This document shows, piece by piece, positions 45,030 through 54,218 of a stretch of 64,000 nt of DNA. The stretch covers positions 248,001 through 312,000 of the forward strand of contig NZ_BAVQ01000003.1 of the NCBI RefSeq assembly GCF_000524475.1, in the 5' to 3' direction. Below the pieces are notes generated by a model, which saw only the letters and a list, made by a program, of their open reading frames with translations, did no database searches and was not told the DNA's origin. This DNA is from Tomitella biformata AHU 1821. GTDB taxonomy: Bacteria > Actinomycetota > Actinomycetes > Mycobacteriales > Mycobacteriaceae. How positions within the stretch are numbered: the stretch's first letter is position 1; every line of letters starts with the position of its first letter. A program made the position numbers and the translations under genes.

Positions 45030-45727
45030 GCATCACCGTGCGGGAGGACCTCCGGACGATTGCGGACCAGGGTGCCGCGAAGCTGGCCGGCGCCGACGCG
45101 CAGACGCTGCTGGAGTGGACCGCCGAGACGTTCGGCGAGAGCTTCATCGTCGCGTCGAACATGCAAGACGCGGTCCTGGTCGAGATGGCTGCCAAGGTCA
45201 AGCCCGGTGTGGACATCCTGTTCCTCGACACCGGCTACCACTTCGCCGAGACCATCGGCACCCGCGACGCCGCGGCCATGGTCTACGACGTGAACATCGT
45301 CAATGTGGAGCCGGAACACACTGTGGCGCAGCAGGACTCACTGGAAGGCAAGGACCTCTTCGCCAGCGACCCCGCCCGCTGCTGCAGCCTGCGCAAGGTG
45401 GTGCCGCTCAGCAAGTCCCTCGCCGGCTACGACGCCTGGGTCACCGGCATCCGCCGCGTGGAGTCCCCCACCCGCGCGAACGCGCCGCTCGTCTCCTTCG
45501 ACGAGGCCTTCGGGTTGGTGAAGGTCAACCCGATCGCCGCCTGGTCCGACGGGCAGATGCAGGACTACATCGACGCGCACGGGATCCTCGTGAACCCGCT
45601 GGTCGACGACGGCTATCCGTCGATCGGGTGTGCGCCCTGCACCGCCAAGCCCATCCCGGGCAGCGATCCCCGAAGCGGGCGCTGGTCCGGCTCCTCGAAG
45701 ACAGAATGCGGGTTGCACCAATCATGA
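45026..45727 (+). CDS. cysH: APS reductase (phosphoadenylyl/adenylyl-sulfate reductase, [4Fe-4S] type)
   Basis: Reduces adenosine 5'-phosphosulfate to sulfite and AMP. The 233-residue protein has the PP-loop-type N-terminus (SFIVASNMQDAVLVEM), C119-C120 (ARCCSLRK) and C202/C205 (GCAPCT), which ligate an iron-sulfur cluster and mark an APS rather than a PAPS reductase. The catalytic C228 is in the C-terminal ECGLH. ATG 45026 overlaps the sir stop (ATGA) behind AGGAG. Confidence 0.95.
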   Translation: MSITVREDLRTIADQGAAKLAGADAQTLLEWTAETFGESFIVASNMQDAVLVEMAAKVKPGVDILFLDTGYHFAETIGTRDAAAMVYDVNIVNVEPEHTVAQQDSLEGKDLFASDPARCCSLRKVVPLSKSLAGYDAWVTGIRRVESPTRANAPLVSFDEAFGLVKVNPIAAWSDGQMQDYIDAHGILVNPLVDDGYPSIGCAPCTAKPIPGSDPRSGRWSGSSKTECGLHQS

Positions 45728-46656
45728 CAGTTGACTTGAATCCCCTTGAGCTCCAAGCCGACCCCGGCTTCGACACCCTCACCGCCCTCGAGTCCGAGGC
45801 CATCCACATCTTCCGCGAGGTGGCCGGAGAGTTCGAGCGCCCGGTGATCATGTTCTCCGGCGGCAAGGACTCCACGGTGCTGCTGCACCTGGCAGTCAAG
45901 GCCTTCTGGCCGGCGCCGATGCCCTTCCCCGTGCTGCACGTGGACACCGGGCACAACCTGCCCGAGGTCCTCGAGTTCCGCGACCGCATCGTCGAGCGCT
46001 ACAACCTGCGCCTGCACGTCGCGTCCGTCGAGGAGTACCTGGCGGACGGGCGGCTGCAGGAGCGCCCCGACGGCATCCGCAACCCCCTGCAGATCCAGCC
46101 GCTGCTGGACGCCATCGGCGACAACCGCTTCGACGCGGTCTTCGGCGGTGCCCGGCGCGACGAGGAGCGGGCCCGCGCCAAGGAGCGCATCTTCAGCCTG
46201 CGCGACAGCTTCGGCCAGTGGGACCCCAAGCGCCAGCGCCCGGAGCTGTGGAATCTCTACAACGGCCGCCACGCCCCCGGCGAGCACGTCCGCGTGTTCC
46301 CCCTGAGCAACTTCACCGAGCTGGACATCTGGCGCTACATCGCCCGGGAGAACATCGACCTCGCGTCGCTGTACTACGCCCACGAGCGCGAGGTCTACTC
46401 CCGCGACGGCATGTGGATGACACCCGGCCCATGGGGCGGCCCCGCCGACGGCGAGGAGCTGGCGACCCGCACCGTGCGCTACCGCACCGTGGGCGATGGC
46501 TCCACCACCGGCGCGGTCCTCTCCGACGCCGACAACAATCTCTCCATCCTCGAGGAAATCACCGTGAGCCGGTTGACCGAGCGCGGCGCCACCCGTGGCG
46601 ACGACCGAGTCTCCGAGGCCGCGATGGAAGACCGCAAACGACAGGGCTACTTCTGA
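45724..46656 (+). CDS. cysD: Sulfate adenylyltransferase subunit 2 CysD
   Basis: Catalytic subunit making APS from ATP and sulfate. The 310-residue PP-loop protein has FSGGKDSTVLLHLA (44-57), HVDTGHNLPEVLEFRD, GGARRDEERARAKER, PLSNFTELDIWRYI and a C-terminal MEDRKRQGYF, the standard CysD end. ATG 45724 overlaps the cysH stop. Confidence 0.97.
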   Translation: MTVDLNPLELQADPGFDTLTALESEAIHIFREVAGEFERPVIMFSGGKDSTVLLHLAVKAFWPAPMPFPVLHVDTGHNLPEVLEFRDRIVERYNLRLHVASVEEYLADGRLQERPDGIRNPLQIQPLLDAIGDNRFDAVFGGARRDEERARAKERIFSLRDSFGQWDPKRQRPELWNLYNGRHAPGEHVRVFPLSNFTELDIWRYIARENIDLASLYYAHEREVYSRDGMWMTPGPWGGPADGEELATRTVRYRTVGDGSTTGAVLSDADNNLSILEEITVSRLTERGATRGDDRVSEAAMEDRKRQGYF

Positions 46657-47981
46657 TGAGCACCAACACTATTCGTCCTGAACTCCTCCGCCTCGCCACC
46701 GCCGGCAGCGTGGACGACGGCAAGTCGACCCTCGTGGGCCGACTGCTCTACGACACGAAGTCCGTGCTGGCCGACCAGATCGACGCCGTGACCCGCGCGT
46801 CCGTCGACCGCGGCCTGGCCCAGCCGGACCTCTCACTGCTGGTTGACGGCCTGCGGGCCGAGCGCGAGCAGGGCATCACCATCGACGTGGCGTACCGCTA
46901 CTTCGCCACCCCCAACCGCACCTTCGTCCTCGCGGACACTCCCGGGCACGTGCAGTACACCCGGAACACCGTCTCGGGCGCCTCCACGGCGCAGCTGGTG
47001 GTCCTCCTCGTCGACGCGCGCAAGGGCGTCATCGAGCAGACCCGCCGCCACGCCGCGGTCCTCGCCCTGCTGGGCGTGCCGCGACTTGTGTTGGCGGTCA
47101 ACAAGATTGATCTCGTAGACGACGCTGCGGAGACGTTCACCCGGATCTCGGCGGAGTTCGCGGAGCTGACCCTGGGCCTGGGCTGGGCCCCGGACGCGGT
47201 GCAGGCCATCCCCGTCTCGGCGCTCAACGGCGACAACGTCGCGATCGCCTCGGAGAACACGCCGTACTACTCGGGGCCGACCCTGATCGAGCACCTGGAG
47301 TCGGTTCCGGTGGACAGCGAAAGCAACCTGAACGACGCCTCCGCCACCCCCGTCGGACTGCGCTTCCCCGTGCAGTACGTGATCCGCCCCCGCACCGCGG
47401 AGCACCCCGACTACCGCGGCTACGCCGGCCAGGTCGCGGCAGGCAGCGCCAAGCCCGGCGACGAGGTGATCGTCCTGCCGTCCGGCACCCGCTCGACCAT
47501 CGAGCGGGTGGACACCCCCGACGGCTCGCTCGACTCGGCCCAAACCGGCCGCAGCGTGACCATCGTGCTCGCCGACGACGTCGACGTCTCCAGAGGTGAC
47601 GTCATCGTCTCGGCGGCAGACGCGCCGACTCCGGTGCAGGAGTTCACGGGCACGATCTGCTGGCTGGCCGACACTCCCCTGCGGGCGGGGAGTCGCCTGC
47701 TGCTCAAGCACGGCACGCGCACCTCGCAGGTCATCGTGGGCAGCCTCGACGCCCTCTTCGACGAGCAGTCGCTGGCCGTCAACGGCGCTCCGGAATCGCT
47801 GTCACTCAACGAGATCGGGCTGGTGCAGCTGCGCACGGCCGAGCCCGTGGTGGCGGACCACTACGGCACCAGCCGCCGTAACGGCTCGTTCCTGCTGATC
47901 GACCCGGTCGGCGGCAACACCCTAGCCGCAGGCCTGGTCGGCGACGCGCTGACGTCCATCTCGGGGGTCGTGACAGCGTGA
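46656..47981 (+). CDS. cysN: Sulfate adenylyltransferase subunit 1 CysN (GTPase)
   Basis: GTPase subunit that drives APS formation by CysD. The 441-residue protein has G1 AGSVDDGKSTLVGRLLYDT, the switch GITIDVAYRYFATPNR, G3 ADTPGHVQYTRNTVSGAS and G4 AVNKIDLVDD, then two beta-barrel domains. There is no fused APS kinase (CysC) domain, in line with direct APS reduction by CysH. TGATG junction with cysD. Confidence 0.97.
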   Translation: MSTNTIRPELLRLATAGSVDDGKSTLVGRLLYDTKSVLADQIDAVTRASVDRGLAQPDLSLLVDGLRAEREQGITIDVAYRYFATPNRTFVLADTPGHVQYTRNTVSGASTAQLVVLLVDARKGVIEQTRRHAAVLALLGVPRLVLAVNKIDLVDDAAETFTRISAEFAELTLGLGWAPDAVQAIPVSALNGDNVAIASENTPYYSGPTLIEHLESVPVDSESNLNDASATPVGLRFPVQYVIRPRTAEHPDYRGYAGQVAAGSAKPGDEVIVLPSGTRSTIERVDTPDGSLDSAQTGRSVTIVLADDVDVSRGDVIVSAADAPTPVQEFTGTICWLADTPLRAGSRLLLKHGTRTSQVIVGSLDALFDEQSLAVNGAPESLSLNEIGLVQLRTAEPVVADHYGTSRRNGSFLLIDPVGGNTLAAGLVGDALTSISGVVTA

Positions 47982-48730
47982 ACACCGCCGTCCCGCTGAT
48001 CGCCGTGGCCCACGGCAGCCGTGACCCGCGCAGCGCGCAGGTCATCGCCACCGTGGTCGCCGACGTGCGGGCCGCCAACCCCGGCCTGGACGTGCGGCTG
48101 GCGTTCCTCGACCTCAGCCTGCCCGCCGTGGCGGACGTCATCGCGGCGGTCGCGGCGGAGGGGCATCACGAGGCCATCGTGGTCCCCCTGCTGCTGGGCG
48201 ACGCCTTCCACTCGAGAGTGGACCTGCCGGGCATCCTGGCCGCGGCCCGCCGCCGGCACCCAGGCCTGGCGCTGACGCAGTCGGACGTGCTCGGTAGCGG
48301 CCCAGAGCTGTTGGCCGCATTACACTCTCGGATTTCCGAAGCCGGAGCGGGCCCGGGCGATGGTGCCGTGGGCGTGGTGCTCGCCGCCGTCGGCTCCGCG
48401 CGGGCCGAGTCCAACGCGGCCGTGGCGGCTCTCGCCCGGCGGGCGACCGTCGGCACGGCGTGGGTCGGGGCCGAGGCCGCATTCGCCACCGGGGCCGCAG
48501 GATCGGTGGCGACGGCGATGGCCCGGCTCCGGGCGCGCGGCGCCCGCACGCTTGTGGTCGCGCCGTGGTTCCTGGCCCCAGGTCTGTTGCTCGACCGCGT
48601 CTGCACCCAGGCCGTCGCCCTCGACGCCGCCGTGGTGCTCGCCGATCCCCTCGGGGCGAGCACCGAGCTCAGCAGGGTCATCCTCGACCGCTACCGCTGC
48701 GCCCACATTCCACTGGCTGCGTCCGCCTAG
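47978..48730 (+). CDS. CbiX/SirB-like sirohydrochlorin ferrochelatase
   Basis: A 250-residue two-module chelatase that inserts Fe2+ into sirohydrochlorin, the last step to siroheme. The first module carries the metal-binding AVAHGSRDPRSAQ and VVPLLLGDAFHSRVDLPG; the second (GVVLAAVGSARAES, TLVVAPWFLAPGLLLDRV) has lost the equivalent His-Gly-Ser. It corresponds to Rv2393 next to cysH in M. tuberculosis. The GTGA overlap with cysN puts it last in the sulfur operon, so siroheme supply is co-expressed with its user, Sir. Confidence 0.9.
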   Translation: MNTAVPLIAVAHGSRDPRSAQVIATVVADVRAANPGLDVRLAFLDLSLPAVADVIAAVAAEGHHEAIVVPLLLGDAFHSRVDLPGILAAARRRHPGLALTQSDVLGSGPELLAALHSRISEAGAGPGDGAVGVVLAAVGSARAESNAAVAALARRATVGTAWVGAEAAFATGAAGSVATAMARLRARGARTLVVAPWFLAPGLLLDRVCTQAVALDAAVVLADPLGASTELSRVILDRYRCAHIPLAASA

Positions 48731-48764
48731 CGCGGATACAGCCCTTCCTCACCGGGGGGCGGGA

Positions 48765-48833
48765 GAAATCCTCCACTCTTGGCCGCTGAATTGCCGATTA
48801 TCGGCAATCTGGACGGTAAGAGTGGAGGATTTC
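48765..48833. terminator. Nested bidirectional terminator (16-bp outer, 8-bp inner stem)
   Basis: GAAATCCTCCACTCTT (48765-48780) pairs perfectly with 48818-48833; inside, ATTGCCGA (48790-48797) pairs with TCGGCAAT (48801-48808) around TTA. It lies between the convergent cbiX-like gene and the disulfide reductase gene. Confidence 0.8.
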
Positions 48834-48845
48834 TTCACCTCTAAC

Positions 48846-50270
48846 TCAGCCCCGCCGCGCCTCCAGCAGCCGCAGCCACACCTCGCTGACCGTCGGATAT
48901 GCCGGGACCGCATGCCAGAGCAGGTCCACCGGCACCCGCCCGACCACCGCGATCGTCGCCGCGTGCACCAACTCCGCCACCTCGGGGCCCACGAAGCTCG
49001 CCCCGATCACCACGTCCTCGACGCGGTCGATCAGCAGCTGTGCCCGGCCGCTGTAGCCATCCGCGTGCAGGGCGGCGCCCGCCACCGTGCCGATGTCCAC
49101 CGCCACCACCTCGACTTCGAGCCCCTCGGCGTGGGCCTGCGCCTCGGTCAGCCCCACCGACGCGACCTGGGGCTGGGTGAACACCACCTGGGGCACCTCG
49201 CCGTGATCCGCCGATGCCGAGAACCGTCGGCTCGCGATGCCTCTGCCGTCCGCCCGAGCGGCGATCACGTCCCCGCAGACCCGCGCCTGGTATTTGCCCA
49301 TGTGGGTGAGCGCCGAGCGGCCGTTCACATCCCCCACCGCATACAACCACTCGCCCACCGCGGCCAAGTGGTCATCGGTGGCGACCGCGCGGCCCGGCGC
49401 CAGTCCCACGGTCTCGAGCCCGAGGTCCGCGGTGGCGGGCTTCCGGCCCGCGGCCACCACCACCTCGTCGAATTCCAGCCTCTCGCCGCCCAGCATCACC
49501 TCGACCGGGCCGCCGTGGATATTGCCCTCGCCGGTGTCCCGGGCGCCGGGCCGGGCCACCGAGTCCAGCACCGCGCCAAAGCGGACGTCCGCGGCCAGAC
49601 TCGCCGCCACCGCCGCCCCCGCGAACGGCTCCGCCTTGGCCAGCAGCGCAGAACCGCGGACTGCCATGACCACCTTCGCGCCGAGCGCCGCCAGCCACGT
49701 CGCCGCCTCGCAGGCCACAACCCCGCCGCCGATGATCAGCACACGGCTCGGCACCTCGCGCAGGTTGGTGACATCGCGGGAGGTCCAGGGCAGGGCCCCG
49801 GCCAGGTCGGGCGGGACCACGGCAGTGGAGCCGGTGGCCAGCACCACGGCGTGCCGGGCCCGCAGCTCCCGCGTGGACCCGTCGGCGGCGGTCACCCGCA
49901 CCAGGCGCTCGCCGGCGAGCCGGCCGTGCCCCCGCACCACGTCGATGCCCTCGGACTCCGCCCAGCGGACCTGCCCGGAATCGTCGTGGTGGCTGGTGAA
50001 GCTGTCGCGCCGGCGTAGCACCCCGGCCACATCCAGGGCGCCGACGGGAACCCCCGGTATCGCCTGCGCGGCGGCGCGGACCTCGACCGGCCGGAGCAGC
50101 GCCTTGCTGGGCATGCACGCCCAATAGGAGCACTCGCCGCCGACGAGCTCGCGCTCCACGATCACCGCGGTGCGGGAGCTGCCGGCTATGGCGTAGCTGG
50201 CGGCGTTCTCCCCCGCCGGCCCGCCGCCGAGCACGATAACGTCGTATTCGCCTGCCGTCTCCACAGCCAT
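48846..50270 (-). CDS. Class I pyridine nucleotide-disulfide oxidoreductase
   Basis: A 474-residue flavoprotein of the lipoamide dehydrogenase/mercuric reductase/mycothione reductase superfamily. It has the FAD motif YDVIVLGGGPAGENAASYA, redox-active C47/C52 in GGECSYWACMPSKAL (the central Trp is unusual), the NAD(P)H motif VLIIGGGVVACEAATWLAAL and the C-terminal active-site HAVPAYPTVSE. The substrate is not evident: the CSYWAC loop differs from lipoamide dehydrogenase (CLNxGC), so it may be a soluble quinone or disulfide reductase like Rv3303c (LpdA). Confidence 0.9.
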   Translation of the reverse strand: MAVETAGEYDVIVLGGGPAGENAASYAIAGSSRTAVIVERELVGGECSYWACMPSKALLRPVEVRAAAQAIPGVPVGALDVAGVLRRRDSFTSHHDDSGQVRWAESEGIDVVRGHGRLAGERLVRVTAADGSTRELRARHAVVLATGSTAVVPPDLAGALPWTSRDVTNLREVPSRVLIIGGGVVACEAATWLAALGAKVVMAVRGSALLAKAEPFAGAAVAASLAADVRFGAVLDSVARPGARDTGEGNIHGGPVEVMLGGERLEFDEVVVAAGRKPATADLGLETVGLAPGRAVATDDHLAAVGEWLYAVGDVNGRSALTHMGKYQARVCGDVIAARADGRGIASRRFSASADHGEVPQVVFTQPQVASVGLTEAQAHAEGLEVEVVAVDIGTVAGAALHADGYSGRAQLLIDRVEDVVIGASFVGPEVAELVHAATIAVVGRVPVDLLWHAVPAYPTVSEVWLRLLEARRG

Positions 50271-50275
50271 GCCCG

Positions 50276-50497
50276 TCAGGGTAGGCCTGCTGTCACCCTC
50301 TGGCTAGGGTTCCGCTCGCCGCGCTGACCCGCCTTGTCTTCCCTATCCAAATGAACCAGCCACAGGCTGCAGGCCACGATCGCCAGAATTGACGGCCAAT
50401 TGCCGGTCCACTCCACTGCCGCACTTGCCAAGGCGTTTTGCACGGATTTCACCAACACAAAGACCGAGACAACCCCCAGAATCACTCGAATGAGCAT
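50276..50497 (-). CDS. Small two-helix membrane protein
   Basis: A 73-residue frame from ATG 50497 with two predicted membrane helices (MLIRVILGVVSVFVLVKSVQ, and WPSILAIVACSLWLVHLD) and a charged tail (REDKAGQRGERNPSQRV). No Shine-Dalgarno sequence is obvious and I recognise no family. The hydropathy pattern makes it more likely real than not. It is six bases upstream of the disulfide reductase gene in the same direction, which suggests co-transcription. Confidence 0.5.
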   Translation of the reverse strand: MLIRVILGVVSVFVLVKSVQNALASAAVEWTGNWPSILAIVACSLWLVHLDREDKAGQRGERNPSQRVTAGLP

Positions 50498-50831
50498 CGG
50501 CGACTGCAATGGATTTCTAATGAGCTGCCCCCGTTCGGCATTCGCGACGCCTTCGCCAGGTGAGCCCTACCGAAGTGTGTTGACGTCACGACGAAACTAC
50601 CTGAGCCTGCGTGCCGTCCTGTCCAGATCTGCCAGAATTCATTGCGCATCACGACCGCAGCGCCGCTGGAATTTCCCTCCGCGCCGCGAGTCTGGATTGG
50701 CCCCATACAGGTGTGAGCATGGGGCCAATCTCAACGTCATCGCCACCGCGTCGACACGCCCGACCGCGGGGTGAAAAACGGTCCCGCGGGACCGTCGAGC
50801 GGTTCCTCGGGACCGTCTGAGCGGCGATCGG
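50498..50831. other. Intergenic stretch upstream of the small membrane protein, downstream of ddh
   Basis: About 330 bases of lower GC than the surroundings in which I see no gene. A short repeat-like GGGACCGTCGAGCGG/GGGACCGTCTGAGCGG pair near 50787-50825, just after the ddh stop on the minus strand, may belong to a terminator. Confidence 0.4.
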
Positions 50832-51818
50832 CTACAGCATCTTCTCGCGCAGTTCCGCCGCGGACATCGGCGAGAGCAGGCCCGGCGCCACGTCGAACGG
50901 GGTGACGGCGCCGTGCTGGCCGGCGGCGGACAAGCGGTGGGCGGCGCGGGCGTAGGCGACGAGGACGCTGGCGGTGAACTCCGGGTTGCTGCCCAGGTCC
51001 AGCTTGTACTCGATGACCTGGCGGTTGCCGGTGCCGGTGTCGCCGCTGCGGATCACGAAGCCACCGTGCGGCATCGCCGAGTGGTCCCGCGCCAGGACGT
51101 CGACGGTGATGAAATACACGGTGGTGTCGTACTGGTCGAAGTAGTGCGGCATCGTGACGATGGCCTCGCGCACCGTGTCCTCGTCCGCGCCGTCCTCGAG
51201 CACCACGAAGCACTCACGGGTGTGCTTCTCGCGGGTGCTGAGCTCGGGGCGCGAGCCGCCGCGCGCGGCATCGACCGCGGTCTCGTTCGGCAGCGTGTAC
51301 TGCACGCCTGCCGCCACGCCCGGCACGCGGCGCACCGCGTCGGAGTGGCCCTGGCTGACGCCGCGGCCCCAGAAGGTGTAGGTGTCGCCGTCGGGCAGGA
51401 TCGACTCGCCGTAGACGCGGTTGATCGAGAACAGGCCGGGATCCCAGCCGGTGGAGATCAGCGCGGTCTTGCCGGCCGCGCGGGCGACGGGGTCCACGGA
51501 CGCGAAATACTCGGGGATCCGGGCGTGGGTGTCGAAGCTGTCGACGGTGTTGAAGCGCGCCGCCAGCTCCGGGCCCTGCACGGGCAGGTCCTCCTTGGAG
51601 CCGCCACACAGGATCAACACGTCGATGTCATCCTCGCGGCCCTGGAGCGAATCCCAGGAGAACACCTGCGTGGCCGGGTCAGCGGGGGTCAGCGTGGCCG
51701 GGTCGCGGCGGGGGAACACGCCCACGAGGGTCATGTCCGAGGTCTTCGCCACCGCGGCCTCGACGCCCCGTCCGAGGTTGCCATAGCCTGCGATACCGAT
51801 CCGAATTGCTGCGCTCAC
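50832..51818 (-). CDS. ddh: meso-Diaminopimelate D-dehydrogenase
   Basis: NADPH-dependent one-step conversion of tetrahydrodipicolinate plus ammonia to meso-DAP, bypassing the acylated lysine pathway branches. The 328-residue protein matches C. glutamicum Ddh throughout: GIAGYGNLGRGVEAAVAKTS, ALISTGWDPGLFSINRVYGE, FWGRGVSQGHSDAVRRVPGV, VQYTLPNETAV and CFVVLED. Present in Corynebacterium and a scattered set of other bacteria, absent from Mycobacterium, so it informs classification. It is monocistronic, with no neighbours in lysine biosynthesis. Confidence 0.97.
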   Translation of the reverse strand: MSAAIRIGIAGYGNLGRGVEAAVAKTSDMTLVGVFPRRDPATLTPADPATQVFSWDSLQGREDDIDVLILCGGSKEDLPVQGPELAARFNTVDSFDTHARIPEYFASVDPVARAAGKTALISTGWDPGLFSINRVYGESILPDGDTYTFWGRGVSQGHSDAVRRVPGVAAGVQYTLPNETAVDAARGGSRPELSTREKHTRECFVVLEDGADEDTVREAIVTMPHYFDQYDTTVYFITVDVLARDHSAMPHGGFVIRSGDTGTGNRQVIEYKLDLGSNPEFTASVLVAYARAAHRLSAAGQHGAVTPFDVAPGLLSPMSAAELREKML

Positions 51819-51902
51819 CGATTCTCCTTCACCTGTCTGAACCTATCGAGGGTCAAGGCTACCCAGTGCGCAGATATGGCACGCGGGTGCCGGGTTTCAG
51901 GA

Positions 51903-52436
51903 TTAGGTGTGACGCACGATCTCGCCGGTGAATCGATTCCGATGTTGGTGCAGGACCCGTGGGGAGGCGGCGGCCTGCCAGGTCTGGATCAGCATCCGCA
52001 CCGCCGGCTGACGATCGCCAGGCGCAAATCCATCCCAGAACTCGGTCCGTCCCGTCGCAGCGACCCGCAGTCGGTACGTTCCCGGCCCGTGTGGCGTCAA
52101 CCTATCGGCGCTCTCCTCCACTGGCCCGTTGAGAACGCTCACCAGCATCAGGTCGCCGTGGGGAGCCTCAATGGACGCCTCGCAGAGGTCCTCCCAGCCC
52201 GCCCGCAGCGCGTCGTCCACCGGCCCCGGATCGCGGTCCAGCGCCTGGATGGTCACCAAAATCGGCCCCCACTGGCCGGCGTGCACCAGAGCGCGATCGC
52301 CCTGCGCGTCGATCAACCACTCCTCGCCATAATCAAAGTGGCTAGCAGTGAGGGGCACCCCCTCCTGGATATCGTCATCGCCCTGGATGAAGAAGATGTT
52401 GTAATCCGCTGTGATGACGACCGTGGACACGCTCAT
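51903..52436 (-). CDS. Hypothetical protein downstream of cysA
   Basis: A 177-residue acidic, probably cytosolic protein of beta-rich character (MSVSTVVITADYNIFFIQGD, GPGTYRLRVAATGRTEFWDG). I recognise no domain. It begins five bases after the cysA stop, so it is read with the sulfate transporter operon. The form (short strands ending in RTEFWDGFAPGDRQP) resembles cell-surface-competition immunity-type or hypothetical proteins of Streptomyces, but that is only an impression. Confidence 0.7.
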   Translation of the reverse strand: MSVSTVVITADYNIFFIQGDDDIQEGVPLTASHFDYGEEWLIDAQGDRALVHAGQWGPILVTIQALDRDPGPVDDALRAGWEDLCEASIEAPHGDLMLVSVLNGPVEESADRLTPHGPGTYRLRVAATGRTEFWDGFAPGDRQPAVRMLIQTWQAAASPRVLHQHRNRFTGEIVRHT

Positions 52437-52440
52437 CCAG

Positions 52441-53403
52441 TCAGCCTGTCACGGCCATCGTCGTCGCCCGCACGTACACCGTCTCCCCCACCTTCAGATC
52501 CAGCACGCGCGCGTCGCCCCGGGTGATCTGCGCGGACAGCCCCTGGGCGCCCGATTTGGGCCGCAACTCCACGCGCACCTCGAAGCCCAGGTGGGCCACG
52601 CGGGTGACCTCCGCGGCAAAAGATTGCGGCAATTGCTCGCGGTCGAGACGGATATCGTGCGGGCGCACCAGCTCCCCGTTGAGCTTGGCAACGGGCCCCA
52701 GGAAGGACATCACGAAGTCCGTTTTGGGGTGGTCGTAGAGCTCGTCCGGCCCGCCGACCTGCTCGATGCGCCCGTTGTGCAGCACGGCGATCCGGTCCGC
52801 GACGTCCAGGGCCTCGGACTGGTCGTGGGTGACCAGCACGGTGGTGACGTCGACGGTCTGGTGCAGCCGGCGCAGCCACTCCCGCAGGTCGTCGCGGACC
52901 TTGGCGTCGAGCGCGCCGAACGGCTCGTCGAGCAGCAGCACCTGCGGGTCCACGGCGAGGGCGCGGGCTAGGGCCATGCGCTGGCGCTGCCCACCGGAGA
53001 GCTGCGCCGGATAGCGGTGCTGGAACCCGGTCAGGCCCACCACGCCGAGCAGCTCGTCGACCTTGGCGTTGATCTCGCTCTTCTTGCGGCGGCGGATCTT
53101 GAGGCCGAACGCGACGTTCTCGCGCACCGACATGTGCTTGAACGCCGCGTAGTGCTGGAAGACGAAGCCGATGCCGCGGTGCTGCGGCGGCACCCCGGTG
53201 ACATCCTTGCCAGCAATGGTGATGGTGCCGGCGTCGGGGTCGTCCAGGCCCGCGATGGAGCGCAGCAGCGTCGACTTGCCGGAGCCGCTCGGTCCCAGCA
53301 GCGCGGTGAGCGAGCCGGCGGGGACGGTGAAGTCCACATTGTCGAGGGCGAGGAAGTCGCCATAGCGCTTCGTCGCGCCCGTGACGGTGATCATGTCAGC
53401 CAT
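52441..53403 (-). CDS. cysA: Sulfate/thiosulfate ABC importer ATPase CysA
   Basis: Energises sulfate import with CysT and CysW. The 320-residue protein has Walker [20 protein letters not shown]-loop [14 protein letters not shown], signature [17 protein letters not shown], Walker [17 protein letters not shown] and H-loop VTHDQSEAL, followed by a TOBE-like domain. VFQHYALFKHM-type sequence is typical of CysA. ATG 53403 overlaps the cysW stop by one base. Confidence 0.95.
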   Translation of the reverse strand: MADMITVTGATKRYGDFLALDNVDFTVPAGSLTALLGPSGSGKSTLLRSIAGLDDPDAGTITIAGKDVTGVPPQHRGIGFVFQHYAAFKHMSVRENVAFGLKIRRRKKSEINAKVDELLGVVGLTGFQHRYPAQLSGGQRQRMALARALAVDPQVLLLDEPFGALDAKVRDDLREWLRRLHQTVDVTTVLVTHDQSEALDVADRIAVLHNGRIEQVGGPDELYDHPKTDFVMSFLGPVAKLNGELVRPHDIRLDREQLPQSFAAEVTRVAHLGFEVRVELRPKSGAQGLSAQITRGDARVLDLKVGETVYVRATTMAVTG

Positions 53404-54218
53404 CAGGCCTTGCTCCTTGCGTGAGAGTTCTTGTTGAACAACGACATCAGCAGCAGCGTCGCCACAGCGACGCCCATCAGCAGCGTCGCGGCGGCGTACG
53501 CGCCGTACTCGTTGCCGGCGTTGTGGCGGGCGTCGACGAGCAGGGTCAGGGTCTGGGTGTGCCCGGCCAGGCCGGAGGAGACCATGATCACGGCCCCGAA
53601 CTCGCCGAGGCTGCGCGCCACAGTGAGCACGATGCCGTAGGTCAGGCCCCAGCGGATCGCGGGGAGGGTGATGCGCCAGAACGTCTGCCAGCGGCTCGCG
53701 CCGAGGGTGGCCGCGGCCTGCTCCTGCTCCTCCCCGATCTCGACGAGCACCGGCTCGACCTCGCGCACCACGAACGGCAGCGTGACGAACAGCGTGGCCA
53801 GCACCATGCCCGGCAGCGCGAAGATCACCTGGAAGCCGGCGTTCTGCACAAAGCCGAACCAGCCGCCCGCCCCCCACAGGAGGATCAGGGCGGTGCCCAC
53901 CACGATGGGCGAGACGGCGAATGGCAGGTCCACCACCGCTTGGAGCAGACGCCGGCCGCGGAATCGGCCGCGTGCCAACGCCATCGCCGTGCCGAGCCCG
54001 AACACCACATTGAGCGGCACCACGATCACCACGATCAGCAGCGACAGGTTCAGCGCCGAGATCGCCGCGGGCGTGCTGATCCAGTCCCAGAAGGTGCCCA
54101 GGCCCTGCTCGAAGGTGCGCCACAGGATCAGGCCGATCGGGACCAGCAGCAGCAGCGTCACATAGGCCAGCGCGATCAGGCGCAGGGAGTACCGGCTGGT
54201 CCGCCCTGTCCGGATCAT
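53403..54218 (-). CDS. cysW: Sulfate ABC transporter permease CysW
   Basis: A 271-residue membrane permease with six helices. The EAA loop is [20 protein letters not shown] followed by ITLPAIRWG, and [20 protein letters not shown] is characteristic of CysW. Overlaps cysT by four bases and cysA by one. Confidence 0.94.
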   Translation of the reverse strand: MIRTGRTSRYSLRLIALAYVTLLLLVPIGLILWRTFEQGLGTFWDWISTPAAISALNLSLLIVVIVVPLNVVFGLGTAMALARGRFRGRRLLQAVVDLPFAVSPIVVGTALILLWGAGGWFGFVQNAGFQVIFALPGMVLATLFVTLPFVVREVEPVLVEIGEEQEQAAATLGASRWQTFWRITLPAIRWGLTYGIVLTVARSLGEFGAVIMVSSGLAGHTQTLTLLVDARHNAGNEYGAYAAATLLMGVAVATLLLMSLFNKNSHARSKA

